Below, in pieces: positions 44,412-54,800 of a DNA stretch of 64,000 nt. Under the pieces are notes generated by a model. It did no database searches. It was not told the origin of the DNA and saw nothing but the letters and a program-made list of their open reading frames with translations. A program made the translations under genes and the position numbers. How positions within the stretch are numbered: position 1 is the stretch's first letter; each line of letters starts with the position of its first letter. Location of the stretch: the NCBI RefSeq assembly GCF_024623785.1, contig NZ_JANKBZ010000001.1, forward strand, positions 124,001-188,000, written 5' to 3'. This DNA comes from Archangium lipolyticum. Its GTDB lineage: Bacteria > Myxococcota > Myxococcia > Myxococcales > Myxococcaceae.

Positions 44412-45139
44412 GCGGGATGCTGCGCTTCTCGGAAGTGGCGGTGACGTTCGAGTCCGGCCGGCGGGCGCTGGTGGGGCTGAGCGCGGAGCTGTCCACGCGC
44501 GAGCTGACCTTCGTGGCCGGAGCCAGTGGCGCGGGCAAGAGCGTGCTGTGCCGGCTGGCGGTGGGACTGCTGAGGCCCGTGTCGGGCCAGGTGGAGCTCT
44601 TCGGCGAGCGGGTGGACACCCTGCCCGAGCGGGCCCTGCGCAGGTTGCGCCAGCGGGCACCGTACCTGGTGCAGGGCCCGGCGCTGCTGGACTGGCGGAC
44701 GCTGCGGGAGAACGTGACGCTGGCGGCCCCGGACCTCCCGGCGGACGCGGTGCACGAGGCGCTGGCCCAGGTGGGGCTGGAGTCCGCGGCCGATCGGCTG
44801 CCCACCGAGCTGGGGCCCGGGGCGAAGAAGCGGGCGGCGATCGCGAGGGCGCTGGCGCTGCGGCCGGAGTACCTGCTGCTGGACGAGCCCACCACGGGGC
44901 TGGACCGGAGGGCGGCGGCACAGGTGGAGGCGGTGCTGGCCTCACTCAAGGCGCGAGGGCTGGGCGCACTGGTGGTGTCACACGACTACCACCTGCTGCG
45001 AACACTGGCGGATCGCGTGCTGGTGGTGGGAGGGGGGCGCTGTGCCTTCCTGGGCACGCCCGAGGCGTTCCTGGCATCCTCGGAACCCGAGCTGCGGGCC
45101 CTGACGGCGCCCTTCCTGGAGAGCGCAACGGATGGATGA
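44408..45139 (+). CDS. Mla-like lipid ABC transporter ATPase 2 (degenerate signature LGPGA)
   Basis: A 243-residue ATPase. Walker A is GASGAGKS (38-45); the Q loop is YLVQGPALLDWRTLRENV; Walker B is canonical LLLDEPTTGLD (D159, E160); the switch His lies in VVSHD. The signature motif, normally LSGGQ/LSGGM, reads LGPGAKKRAAIARAL (135 on), so the Ser that contacts the gamma phosphate and the first Gly are replaced. This is complementary to ATPase 1, which keeps LSGG but has lost the catalytic Glu. The start is the ATG at 44408 overlapping the permease stop; the end overlaps the MCE gene by 8 bases. Confidence 0.9.
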   Translation: MSGMLRFSEVAVTFESGRRALVGLSAELSTRELTFVAGASGAGKSVLCRLAVGLLRPVSGQVELFGERVDTLPERALRRLRQRAPYLVQGPALLDWRTLRENVTLAAPDLPADAVHEALAQVGLESAADRLPTELGPGAKKRAAIARALALRPEYLLLDEPTTGLDRRAAAQVEAVLASLKARGLGALVVSHDYHLLRTLADRVLVVGGGRCAFLGTPEAFLASSEPELRALTAPFLESATDG

Positions 45140-46145
45140 GCGTCGCTTGGAGATGAAGGTGGGCGCGCTGGTGCTGGCGGCACTGGTGGGAGTGCTCGGG
45201 CTGCTGTGGCTGATGGGCGAGCTGCGGACGGGTGGCGAGACGGTGCTCTCGGTGGACTTCGCACACACGGGCAACGTGGTGAAGGGCGCGCCGGTGAAGC
45301 TGGGAGGCGTGGCGGTGGGCCGGGTGGAGGAGATCCACCTGCAGCCGGACCGGCGCGACGAGCAGGGCCGGCCGCTGCCGGTGCGGATGGGCGTCTGGGT
45401 GAAACCGGAGGTACAGGCGGCACTGCGGGCGGACACGCGGGTGACGGTGGCCACGGTGGGGCCACTGGGCGAGCCGTACCTGGAGCTGAACCCGGGCTCC
45501 GCGTCCGCGTCTCCCCTGTCCTCTGGAGTCGCGCTGCGGGGGACGGATGCGCCGCGGTTGGACCTGGTGGCCCAGCAGCTCTCGGCCTTCCTGGACGTGG
45601 CGAGCGGGGCACTGGCGGACGACCCCGAGGGGCTGCGGAAGCTGGCGGCCAACGTGTCGCGGCTGACGACCACGATGGAGAGCGTGCTGAACGAGAACCG
45701 GGGAGACTTGCGGACGCTGGCGGGCGAGCTGTCCGCGGCGGCGAAGGACCTGCGGACGCTGGCGAGGGTGGCCCGCGAGACGATGCAGCCCGGAGGCGCG
45801 GGGGCGCGGCTGCTGGGAGACGCGGCGGACGCGGCGGCGCTGGTGAAGCGCGAGCTGCCCGACATCTCCGGCACGGCGGCGAGGACGCTCAACGGGCTGT
45901 CGGCGGTGACGAGCCAGCTGGACGCGAAGGATGGCGAGCGGCTCAAGCTGGCCCTGGAGCGCTACTCGGCGGCGGGCGAGAAGCTCGATCAGATCGCCGG
46001 GCGGGCGGACCGGCTGCTCCAGCGCATCGAGGCCGGCGAGGGCACGGTGGGAGCGCTGCAGAAGGACAAGCAGATCTACGAAGACCTGCGGGGGCTGCTC
46101 TCGGACCTCAAACAACACCCCTGGAAGGTGCTCTGGAAGGAGTGA
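45132..46145 (+). CDS. MCE/MlaD-family lipid-binding protein
   Basis: A 337-residue periplasmic protein anchored by an N-terminal helix (~9-30: VGALVLAALVGVLGLLWLMG). A single MCE domain (~38-128) contains FAHTGNVVKGAPVKLGGVAVGRVEEIHLQ, the family core, and the VGPLGEPYLELNPG end. A helical tail (~150-335) with LRKLAANVSRLTTTMESVLNENRGDLRTLAGELS and a terminal ILQ-rich segment may form a tunnel across the periplasm, as in other long MCE proteins. It is the only MCE protein in the window and would serve both permease/ATPase pairs. Overlaps ATPase 2 by 8 bases. Confidence 0.92.
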   Translation: MDERRLEMKVGALVLAALVGVLGLLWLMGELRTGGETVLSVDFAHTGNVVKGAPVKLGGVAVGRVEEIHLQPDRRDEQGRPLPVRMGVWVKPEVQAALRADTRVTVATVGPLGEPYLELNPGSASASPLSSGVALRGTDAPRLDLVAQQLSAFLDVASGALADDPEGLRKLAANVSRLTTTMESVLNENRGDLRTLAGELSAAAKDLRTLARVARETMQPGGAGARLLGDAADAAALVKRELPDISGTAARTLNGLSAVTSQLDAKDGERLKLALERYSAAGEKLDQIAGRADRLLQRIEAGEGTVGALQKDKQIYEDLRGLLSDLKQHPWKVLWKE

Positions 46146-46254
46146 CGGGGAGCCGTTTGATGGCGCCTCGCGTCATTACCTCTGTCGTTGGAACGGGAGA
46201 GTCCGCTATCCTGGGTTTTCCCGTCCGGAAAGCCGTGCCGCAGGAGGCGCAGTC

Positions 46255-47415
46255 ATGAACGTCGTCTTCATCTCGCCCCACTTCCCGCCTCAGTTCTTCC
46301 ACTTCGTCACCGCCCTGCGCGAGCGGGGCGTCAACGTGCTGGGTATCGGCGACGCGCCCTACGACACCCTCCGCCCCGAGCTGCGCGAGGCCCTCTCCGA
46401 GTACTTCTTCACCCCGAACCTCAACCACTACGACAGCCTGCTGCGCGCCACCGGCTACTTCACCTGGCGTCACGGCCGCATCGACCGCATCGACTCGCTC
46501 AACGAGTCGTGGCTCGAGGTGGAAGCGCGCCTGCGCGAGGACTTCCACGTCCCCGGCCTGCAGCCCGCGGACATCGCCATGCTGCGCTCCAAGCTCGGCA
46601 TGCACGATGTCTTCAAGAAGGCCGGCATCCCCCACCCCGATGCCATCCCCGTCCAGGACGCCGCCGGGGTGAAGGCCTTCGCCAGGAAGGTCGGCTACCC
46701 GCTCGTCCTCAAGCCGGACGTGGGCGTCGGCGCCGCCCGCACCTTCAAGGTCTCCAACGACGCCCACGTGGACGAGGCCTTCTCCGAGCCCCTGCACGGC
46801 TACGTCGCCCAGGTGTTCGTGCGCGGCACCATCGTCACCTACGACGGGCTCGTCGACGCGCGGGGACGGATCATCTTCGCCTTCAGCCACGAGTACAGCG
46901 ACGGAATCATGGAGTCGGTGCTCGAGCAGAAGGATCTGGCCATCTGGAGCCACAAGGAGCTGCCGCCCGCGCTGGATGAGCTGGGCCGCCGGGCGGTGGC
47001 GGCGCTCGGGCTGCGCGAGCGCTGGTTCCACCTGGAGTTCTTCCGCCTCGCCGACGGGAGCTACGTCGCGCTGGAGGCGAACCTGCGCCCGCCGGGAGCC
47101 TTCCTGACGGACATGATGAACTACGCGTGCGACATGGACGTGTACCGCCTGTGGGCGCGCATGATGACCGGCGACGACCTGAGCGGATTTCAGTACACGC
47201 CCCGCTACCACGTGTGTCACGCCGGCCGGCGCACGGGGCGGCAGTACCGCCACCGGCACTCGGAGGTGGTGGACCGGCTCGGAGGAGCGCTGCTGCAGCA
47301 CCGCGAGCTACCCGCCGTCTTCAAGAGCGCGCTGGGGGATGAGATGTACCTCATCCGTCACCAGGATCTGCCGGCCATGCAGGAGGCCCTGCGCTTCATC
47401 CAGGCGCGGGGCTGA
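46255..47415 (+). CDS. ATP-grasp family ligase of unknown substrate
   Basis: A 386-residue cytoplasmic enzyme. The N-terminal Rossmann-like part starts MNVVFISPHFPPQFFHFVTAL. The ATP-grasp fold spans ~110-310: KAGIPHPDAIPVQDAAGVKAFARKVGYPLVLKPDVGVGA (nucleotide lid and Lys), then the core strands GYVAQVFVRGTIVTYDGL and the metal-binding WFHLEFFRLADGSYVALEANLRPPG (Glu and Glu/Asn). This fits carboxylate-amine ligases related to the carbamoyl-phosphate synthase large-chain family. The ATG at 46255 has caggaggcg upstream. The gap of 109 bases from the MCE gene leaves cotranscription uncertain. Confidence 0.82.
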   Translation: MNVVFISPHFPPQFFHFVTALRERGVNVLGIGDAPYDTLRPELREALSEYFFTPNLNHYDSLLRATGYFTWRHGRIDRIDSLNESWLEVEARLREDFHVPGLQPADIAMLRSKLGMHDVFKKAGIPHPDAIPVQDAAGVKAFARKVGYPLVLKPDVGVGAARTFKVSNDAHVDEAFSEPLHGYVAQVFVRGTIVTYDGLVDARGRIIFAFSHEYSDGIMESVLEQKDLAIWSHKELPPALDELGRRAVAALGLRERWFHLEFFRLADGSYVALEANLRPPGAFLTDMMNYACDMDVYRLWARMMTGDDLSGFQYTPRYHVCHAGRRTGRQYRHRHSEVVDRLGGALLQHRELPAVFKSALGDEMYLIRHQDLPAMQEALRFIQARG

Positions 47416-47433
47416 ACGCGGAGGGCCAGGCGC

Positions 47434-48207
47434 TCAGCAGAGCAGCCAGCGCATGGCGAGTGGCAACCGGCGCTGCCAGTCCTTCTCGTGGTGGAGCCCA
47501 CCCGGCTCCAACACGAGGAACAGCTCGTGGTCGGCGTAGCCCAGGCTCTTGAGGTGGTGGAAGAACTCCCGCGTGGCGTCGCCGTAGTACATGGTGTAGC
47601 CGACCGGATCGATGGTCTCGTGGAGACCGGCGTCCAGGTAGATGCGGGACCAACGGCGAGTGTGGGCGGACCACTCGGAGAACATCCGGTTCCAGCCCCA
47701 CATGACGGAGGGAGACAGGCCGCCGATGCGGCCGAACAGCTCGGGGTGCTTCCAGCCGAGGTACAGCGAGATGAGACCGCCCAGGGACGAGCCCATGACG
47801 GCCGTCCACTCAGGGCCCTGGCGGGTGCGATAGGTGGAATCGATGTAGGGCTTGAGGGTCTCGACGAAGAAGCGGGTGTAGGGCCCGCCACGGGCCTGGA
47901 CCTGGCTGCGCGGCTCGTCCCAGGGCGAGTACTCGGAGAGCCTGTTGGACGTCGAGTCCACCGCGACGATGAGCCAGGGCTCCAGGCGCCCCTCGGACAC
48001 CATGCTCTCGAGGGCGGTGTTGGCACACCAAGTGTCGTAGATGGCGGACTCGGGGTGGGCGAAGACGTTCTGCCCGTCCTGCATGTAGAGCACGGGGAAG
48101 CGCCGGTGGGGCTCGTGGTCGTACGCGTCCGGGGTGTAGATGCGGACGGTGCGGGAGAACCCCTCGTGCGGGGAGGCGAAGTCTCGGATGATGTGGACGT
48201 GTCCCAT
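47434..48207 (-). CDS. esterase of the Fes/IroE/esterase D-like alpha/beta-hydrolase type
   Basis: A ~257-residue serine hydrolase without a signal peptide. The nucleophile elbow is GSSLGG in AVMGSSLGGLISLYLG (~134-149). RRFPVLYMQDGQNVF gives the oxyanion-hole strand, and the catalytic His is in GGLHHEKDW near the C-terminus; the Asp is probably the one in YLDAGLHETID. Related enzymes hydrolyse siderophore trilactones, S-formylglutathione or feruloyl esters. I use the ATG at 48207 rather than the TTG at 48219; neither has a clear ribosome-binding site. Convergent with the ATP-grasp gene. Confidence 0.82.
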   Translation of the reverse strand: MGHVHIIRDFASPHEGFSRTVRIYTPDAYDHEPHRRFPVLYMQDGQNVFAHPESAIYDTWCANTALESMVSEGRLEPWLIVAVDSTSNRLSEYSPWDEPRSQVQARGGPYTRFFVETLKPYIDSTYRTRQGPEWTAVMGSSLGGLISLYLGWKHPELFGRIGGLSPSVMWGWNRMFSEWSAHTRRWSRIYLDAGLHETIDPVGYTMYYGDATREFFHHLKSLGYADHELFLVLEPGGLHHEKDWQRRLPLAMRWLLC

Positions 48208-48222
48208 GGAGGCTGCCAAGTG

Positions 48223-48414
48223 CTACGGCGTCCACGCACCATAGGATGACGGGCACTCCCCCGTCATCCCTCCTGCACGCTCCGACCTTCCGCTCTTTTC
48301 CCAGGGCATGAGCTCAACCGCCAGTCGGGCAAATTCGTCGCACTGTTCCTGTGTCACGCAGGTGAACCACGTGGACAGATCGAAATCACCCCATCCCTCC
48401 AAGAATACATTCAA
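48223..48414 (-). other. possible gene remnant downstream of the Rhs locus
   Basis: A 63-codon frame (TTG start, stop 48223) overlapping the end of the STAS-like gene in another frame. Its product contains DLSTWFTCVTQEQCDEFARLAVELMPWEK, which reads like the end of a real helical domain rather than random translation. It has no ribosome-binding site and is closed by a stop at 48442-48444 upstream. It may be the 3' remnant of an older immunity gene left by tip replacement, or noncoding. Confidence 0.2.
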
Positions 48415-48835
48415 CAGCTTCTTCGACCGAAAGAGCCAGCCTCAATTCGGTTCGCTCCTCGTCTTCGATCAAGGATTGCACGCGCGCCCTGTTCGCATCC
48501 GAGCAAACCAGCGTTAATCCGTATCCTTCAGCGGGCAGCTTGAATCGATTCAGAACATCTCTCCAATAAAACAACATATCTCCACCTGGATACTCCAATT
48601 CCCGGAGATCCAACACGAACCCCTGACAAGAACCCCGAGGATTCGCCATGGCAGCACCAACAATCATCGCAATAAACACTCCTCCTTCGGGACTACCAGG
48701 CCCCATCCAATACTTCCCTGAAAGCTTCACACACAACACTCGTTGACGACCATCCTGCCGCTTCCAGATGGAGATCTCAAAACCCAATCCTAGAACGCCG
48801 CTCCACATTACCTCTTTGAAAACTGACATGCTCAT
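48386..48835 (-). CDS. small STAS-like protein, candidate immunity protein of the Rhs toxin
   Basis: A 149-residue cytoplasmic protein. The order strand-SGKYWMG...helix, then FVLDLRELEYPGGDMLFYWRDVL (a STAS/anti-sigma-antagonist-like strand-helix), then LTLVCSDANRARVQSLIEDE, then SVEEAVECIL at the C-terminus, recalls the STAS fold. The ATG at 48835 overlaps the TGA of the giant Rhs gene by 4 bases (ATGA), so it is translationally coupled to it. Such a small gene directly after an Rhs tip is the standard place for an immunity gene. Base composition is visibly AT-richer than the rest of the window, as is the Rhs tip. Function is inferred from position. Confidence 0.6.
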   Translation of the reverse strand: MSMSVFKEVMWSGVLGLGFEISIWKRQDGRQRVLCVKLSGKYWMGPGSPEGGVFIAMIVGAAMANPRGSCQGFVLDLRELEYPGGDMLFYWRDVLNRFKLPAEGYGLTLVCSDANRARVQSLIEDEERTELRLALSVEEAVECILGGMG

Positions 48836-51800
48836 TTTCCCGGCACCGGCGCCAATGTTGTTCCCTCCGGCATACGCTTCCAGCACCTGAAGCAAAAGGG
48901 CTTGCTCGGATCGTCACGCATGTTCTCGAATCCGGGGAGAGAGCGAAGATCGGCCTCGATCATCTCCTCCAACTTCATCACCTCCATCGTATTAGACATT
49001 ACCTCGCGAGAAAAACCCTGTGGCAGTTGCTTGTGAACGACGAGCGCATCGACATCGAAGTCAGCGGGATTGAAGGGCCCGCCCGTTGAATACCGCGTAC
49101 CGGTTGAAAGACTGCCACGAATACCGTACTGCACATCTAGACCGAAAACCTCGCGAATCGTGTCGTCGTAGTAGCGGAGGACCCCCAGAGCGCTCTCAAG
49201 CATCTCCTCGCGCGTGGGCGGGCGTGGAGCCATGTTACGCAGGACATCGGCTTGCTCAAGTCCCTCTCGGATCGATGGCAGCCCAGCCGCATGGCGCTCC
49301 GCATTGATGACGGCCGATAGCGCCTCCATATCTGCGCCATGTCGGGCGAGCTGGTCCTCGATTTCGTCCCATTTGTTCTGGGCAAGAGTAGTGGCAACCT
49401 CATCCACATTCTGAACCCCAAACGCAGACCTTGCAGCAGCCGCTTCCTCAAGAGAGCGGAAGTGCTTCATCGATCCAAGCGCGTTAACCCCAGACATACC
49501 AGCCGACATCAATACGCCTTCTGGAGTTACCCGCCCTGTCATCCCGTATTCGGTTGCCACTCCGCCAGCAGTCTCACCAATCAGAAGGAAGCCAGCAGCC
49601 CCAGCCGTTGAAACCCCAGCAGTCTCCACCAAAAGCGGCGCTGCTGCCGGCACAGCCATCGAGATTCCGACCCCCGCCACCAACATCGTCCCCTGGAACC
49701 GGACTCGCGCGCTCCTCAACCTGTTCTCGTGGTACTTCTCGTACTCGCCCATGAAGGTGAGAAGTTGCTGGCCTTGCTGGCCGCGGAACTCACGCTCGTA
49801 TGCAGTTATGGCTCCAGGCTTGTCGCGGCTCTCCACTGCCACGAATTCCTTGAGCTTGGGCTTTGGCTGAACCGTGCGTTCAATGGGACGGAGGGAGCGT
49901 GGGTCGGCCTGAGCGCTCCGTAGACCCAACGTCACAAGAGTGTCATTCCAATCTTCCGCTGCCCATCCCTTGATCTGTTCCCAACTAAAATGACCAGTCG
50001 GGTCAATAAAGCGAAGAGGGTTTACACTGCCATAAATGTATCGATGCAGGCTTGGGGCATCGTTCAACTGCCCTTCGTACAAGTCGCGGCTGATGAACCG
50101 CCCCAAGTCGCTGTCGTAGTACCGGGCGCGAGCATAGGTGAGCCCCGTCTCCGGATCGTACTGGTGCCCTGTGTAACCAAGCTTGAAGTCCGCAGCCAAA
50201 GGCGCGGTCCCACCACGGTAGCTGCCCCAGGCGTCGTACTTGCGCGAAATAGACACCGAACCAGTGTCAGACGTGACGTCGGTCACGCTGCCCAGCGAAT
50301 CCGTGTGGAGAATGCGTGTGTTGGTGCCACCAGAGATTTCGCTGACTGCAAGCGGCCCCGCCGCGTAGTGATAGCGACGCTTCGCCGGTTGGCTTGTCTG
50401 TGCCGCATCCAACTCCTGGAGGACGAACTCGTCATCCAGCACATACGAAACGTTCTCGGCAGCAGTCTTCCGGCTTACCCGCTGGAGGTTCGCATCGTAA
50501 TCATAGCGACCCACTTCCGTGGCGGTAGCGGGAGTGGTGCCCTCGCGCACGACCGTCAGCGTGTTCCGCACGTCCCACGCGAACGTCCGTGTGATCCCAC
50601 CCTTCACCTTCGACACCAGATTGCCGTTGAGATCGTAGCCGAAGGTGATGTTGCGGGCCGCGTCTTTCACATCCGTGCTGGTCCGCAGCCAGTCCGCGCG
50701 ATTGAGGGCGTACGTCACGTCGCGAGACAGACTCGAATAGCTTGCCTCGTACGCCTCGGGCCCCAGCGAGGTGACGTCCGCCGAGGACACTTCCTTCTCT
50801 CCCGTCCGGTTACCCACCGCATCCAGGCGGTAGAGGATTGCCTTGCCCTCTGGAGTTCGAGTCCCCGTCAGACGGTCCAGCTCGTCGTAGCCGTACTCCG
50901 TCCGCTCCTCGGCCCCCAGTGCCTGATCGGCCGGATTGGTCCGCAACTCCTTCAGACTGTTGCGATTGCCATTGTTGTCATAGCCATACTCGGAGCGGCC
51001 GAGGAGCGTCGCGGCGTCCCCCAGGCTGCAATCGTCATTGATCGACCCGCGCGCGGTCAGTTGCTTCGACAACCGGCCTGCATTGTCATAGCACCGCGCT
51101 TCCGTCACCCCATTATTGGGGTACGTGGTGAGCCTGAGCAATCCGTCGGGCCAGTAGAAGTACTCCGTCCTACCCAAGTCGAGGACGGCAGTCTTCAACC
51201 GATCCAACGCATCGTAGGTATAGGTGGTGGTGACGTTGTCCGCGTCACGCACCTCGGTCCGGTTACCCTTGTCGTCGTACTTGTACGTGACGACCGCGTT
51301 TTTATTGCCGTAATAGCGCGCCTGCTGCCACAGCCTGTCCAGCTTGTCGTAGTCGAACCGGGTCTGCTTCAACTCCGGTCCAGATAGCGTCTGCTTCGTT
51401 TCCTTGATGAGGGTCTGATTGCCATTCTCGTCGTACTCGAAGGACTGCGCCTCGACGTAAGGCTTCTCCCGGGTCACAGGGCTCGAGAAGGAGCGCGACA
51501 CGAGGCGATTGAGCACCCCATGGATGGACGTCGTCACCTGCCCCTTCGGGTCCGTCTCGGTCTCGACGTTCCCGTTGGCGTCGTACGTCCACTTCCAGGT
51601 GAGGGTACCGGTCTCTCCGTCCGAAGTGGCCTTCGCCTCGGGGCCGGGCAGGCTGGCACGGCCGGACAGCCTCGGGTGGGCATCCAGGTGCTGGTGCTCG
51701 GCTTCTCGGAGATTGCGCTCATCGAACTCGTACGTCGTCAGGTTGCCGTTGGCATCCTGCTTCGCCACCAGGTTGCGTGCCTTGTCGTAGACGAACGTGT

Positions 51801-54800
51801 ACTGGCCTTCGCCCGCATCCGTCACCCGGGTGAGCTTGCCCAGCTCGTCGTACTCGTACTTCGTGACGTAGTCACCGAGGCACACGGCCGTCTGGATGGC
51901 TTCGATCGACATCCCGAGGGTGTCGCCGTGCGTCAGGGTCGTACCGCCGAGTGGACGCTTCTCGCACAGCTTGTTGCCAGCCTTGTCATAGGCAGACGCC
52001 CACACATGGCCCAGCGCGTTCTCGCGCCGCACCAGGCGGTTCAGCCCGTCGAAGCTGTTGCGCTCGTCGTAGGTGACTGCCTCCGGCGTGCGTGGCCCCT
52101 TCCAGGCCACCAGATTGCCCGCCTTGTCGTACGTGTACCTCGTCGTCGCCGCATCGCTCGTGCCCGCCCCGAGCGTCTCCACCAGCTTGCGTCCGGCTCC
52201 GTCGTACAGCCACTCCTTGCGGTGGAGGTTCGCGTCGATCACCGCGACCACTTCATCCCGGTCGCTGTACTCCGTCTCCTCCTTCTGCAGCAGCGGCGAG
52301 ATGCCTCGGATGGTGCGTACCACACGGCCCAGACCATCCTTCTGCTTCACCAGGGGGATGCCACGGCGGTCGGTGAGTGTCTCCCGCTGGAGGGCATCCT
52401 CGTAGAGGATGGACTGCCGATACTTCACCACCGCGGACCCGTTGACGATGTCCTCATCGTCCTGGGCCTTCAGGCGGCCGGCCTTGTCGTACCGCAACAG
52501 GGTCCGGTAACCCTTGCGATCACGCCGCTCGCGAACATTGACGGCGTCGTAGCGCGAGACCTGCGCCTTCCCCTTCGCGTCCACCACACTGAGCTCTCGC
52601 CCGAGGGCGTCCAGGTAGCGCCGGGTGGTGTTGTCGCGCGCATCCTTCTCCTCCACGGACGTCACACCATCCGGTCCCGCCTGGTCGACGTACGTCCTCG
52701 TCAGCAGGTCCAGGGTCGCCCCACTGTTCGACAGGGACTCCACCAGCCTGTCGGTGACGGGCCGGCGGAACATGTCGAAGGTGAACTCGCGACGAATCCC
52801 CCGCACGTCCACCCGTCCGATGACCGCCCCTTCCCCGTCGTATTCGAGGCTCTCCGTCGCATCCATCGGACGGCGCGTTTCCAGGAGCCGCTTCAGGGCG
52901 TCGTACGCGTACGTCGTCTTGCGATCGAGCGGATCCACCTCGGTGGTCAGGTTGCCGTTGCTGTCGTACCCACGCCGGGAGGTCAGGGACAGTGCGGGTC
53001 CCACCTCTTCGTCAGGCGTGCGCGGCAGCTTGCCGTCCCCATCGTCCACCACCACGCGGATGACGCGGTCGAGGTCATCCTTCACCGTCGTGGTGACGAA
53101 GCCCCGGGCATCCTTCACCGTGACGGTGTTCTCCGCGTCCGTGTAGCGCGTCTCGATGTGCCGCTCGCGCGGGACGAAGGAGCCATTCGCGTTCGGGTGG
53201 AGGTACTCCTCCTCCACATGCACCGGCCGATTGAGTCCGTCATACGTCGTCGTCCGTGTCAGGTGGACGGTGCTGCCCGTGCGCTTCTCGAGGACCCGCG
53301 GGTTCCCGGCGTGGTCGTACGTCTGGCGCTCCTCGCGGCCCTCGGCATCCACCGTGCTCACCAGGCGGTTGGCGAAGTCATAGGCCATCCGCGTGAGGTG
53401 GCCGTTCCCGTCCTTCTTCTTCGTGGGATTGCCCACGAGGTCGTAACGAGCCGTCAGCTCGTAACGCACCGGAAGGACCGACGCGAAGCTCGCGCCCGGC
53501 ACGGAGGGAGCCTGGGTGCGAACGACCCGGTAGAGCGAGTCGAGCACGTAATCCGTCCGCTGCCCGTGGAGGTTGGTCTCGTAGACCTTGTTGCCGACGG
53601 CGTCGTAGCCGAACGTCGCCGTATCCACCTCGCTGGCCGAGCCGTTCACGCCGCCTCGTAGCCCGTACAGCGCCGCCCCTTCCAGGACGCGCACGGAGGT
53701 CCGGATCGGCCGGTCACCCCAGTCGTACGTGGTGATCGTCGTCACCCCACGGCGATCCGTCACATGCGTGCGATTGCCCGCCTTGTCATACTCATACGTG
53801 GTGACGAGCGTCTCGCGCAGCCCCTGGCCGCTCTCGCGCACATTCTTGACGCGGTTGAGCCCGTCGAGCACGTAGCGGCGCTCGAAGCTGATGCTGTCGT
53901 TCTTCTCGCTCTTGAGTTGGCCCCCCGGGTAGTAGTCGAACGTCTGGACGATGGACGGCGATGCCACGGACAGATGTGGCCCACCCGCCACCTTGGTGTT
54001 GCGCCGGGTCGTGCTCTTGACGCGATCCAACCCGTCATACGTCCACTCGGTGTAGTGCCCGAAAGTGTCCTTCTGCTCCAGCGTCAACCCTCTCTTGTTG
54101 CGGAGGAAGTTGGTCTTGAGCTCCTGGCTGTCGTTCGCATACGCCACCTGGACGGAGGGCAGACCCCAGCTGTCATACGCCGCGATCCGGGTGTGCTGGA
54201 TGCGCTCACTGGCACTCGCACCTTCGATCCACGTCTCCAGCGCATCACCCGGGAGTGCTCCCTCGGGGCAGGACAACACGCCATCCACCTTGCACCAGGT
54301 CCGGTGCTGCACGATGTCGTCAAGCCCTGGCGACAGATTCTCCGCGAGCTCCAGACACGTCTTCGTGCTCGTCCGCTCCGCGCTGTCAACGGTCTGCGCG
54401 TACCGGCGGGTGCTCAGGACGAGCCCGGTCCCAGTGACCGTTCCGGTGCGCGGGTCCACGCCGTTGGAGTCCAGCTGCACCCGGGTGATGCGCCCCTCGG
54501 CGTCCATGGAGCAGACCGGCACGCTGAAAGCGGGGTCGTAGCTCCACTTCTCCACCACCTCGCTGTGCACCTTCGTCTCATCCTGGCCGTCCTTGACGGA
54601 CTCGGTGGCCTCGCCATCGCCGGAAGCGGGCAGCGGAGCGAGCGCGATCCGGCGCTCGATGAGGTTGCCGAAGCCGTCATACTTGAAGGCCGTACCGCGG
54701 CTGCGGGCATCCGTCTCGGAGTCGCGGCGCATGTGGAGCGGATCCCACCTGGAGGAGGTCGTCGCCGTGAGCGCCTCGGACAGGGGCCGCTCCGTTCGTG

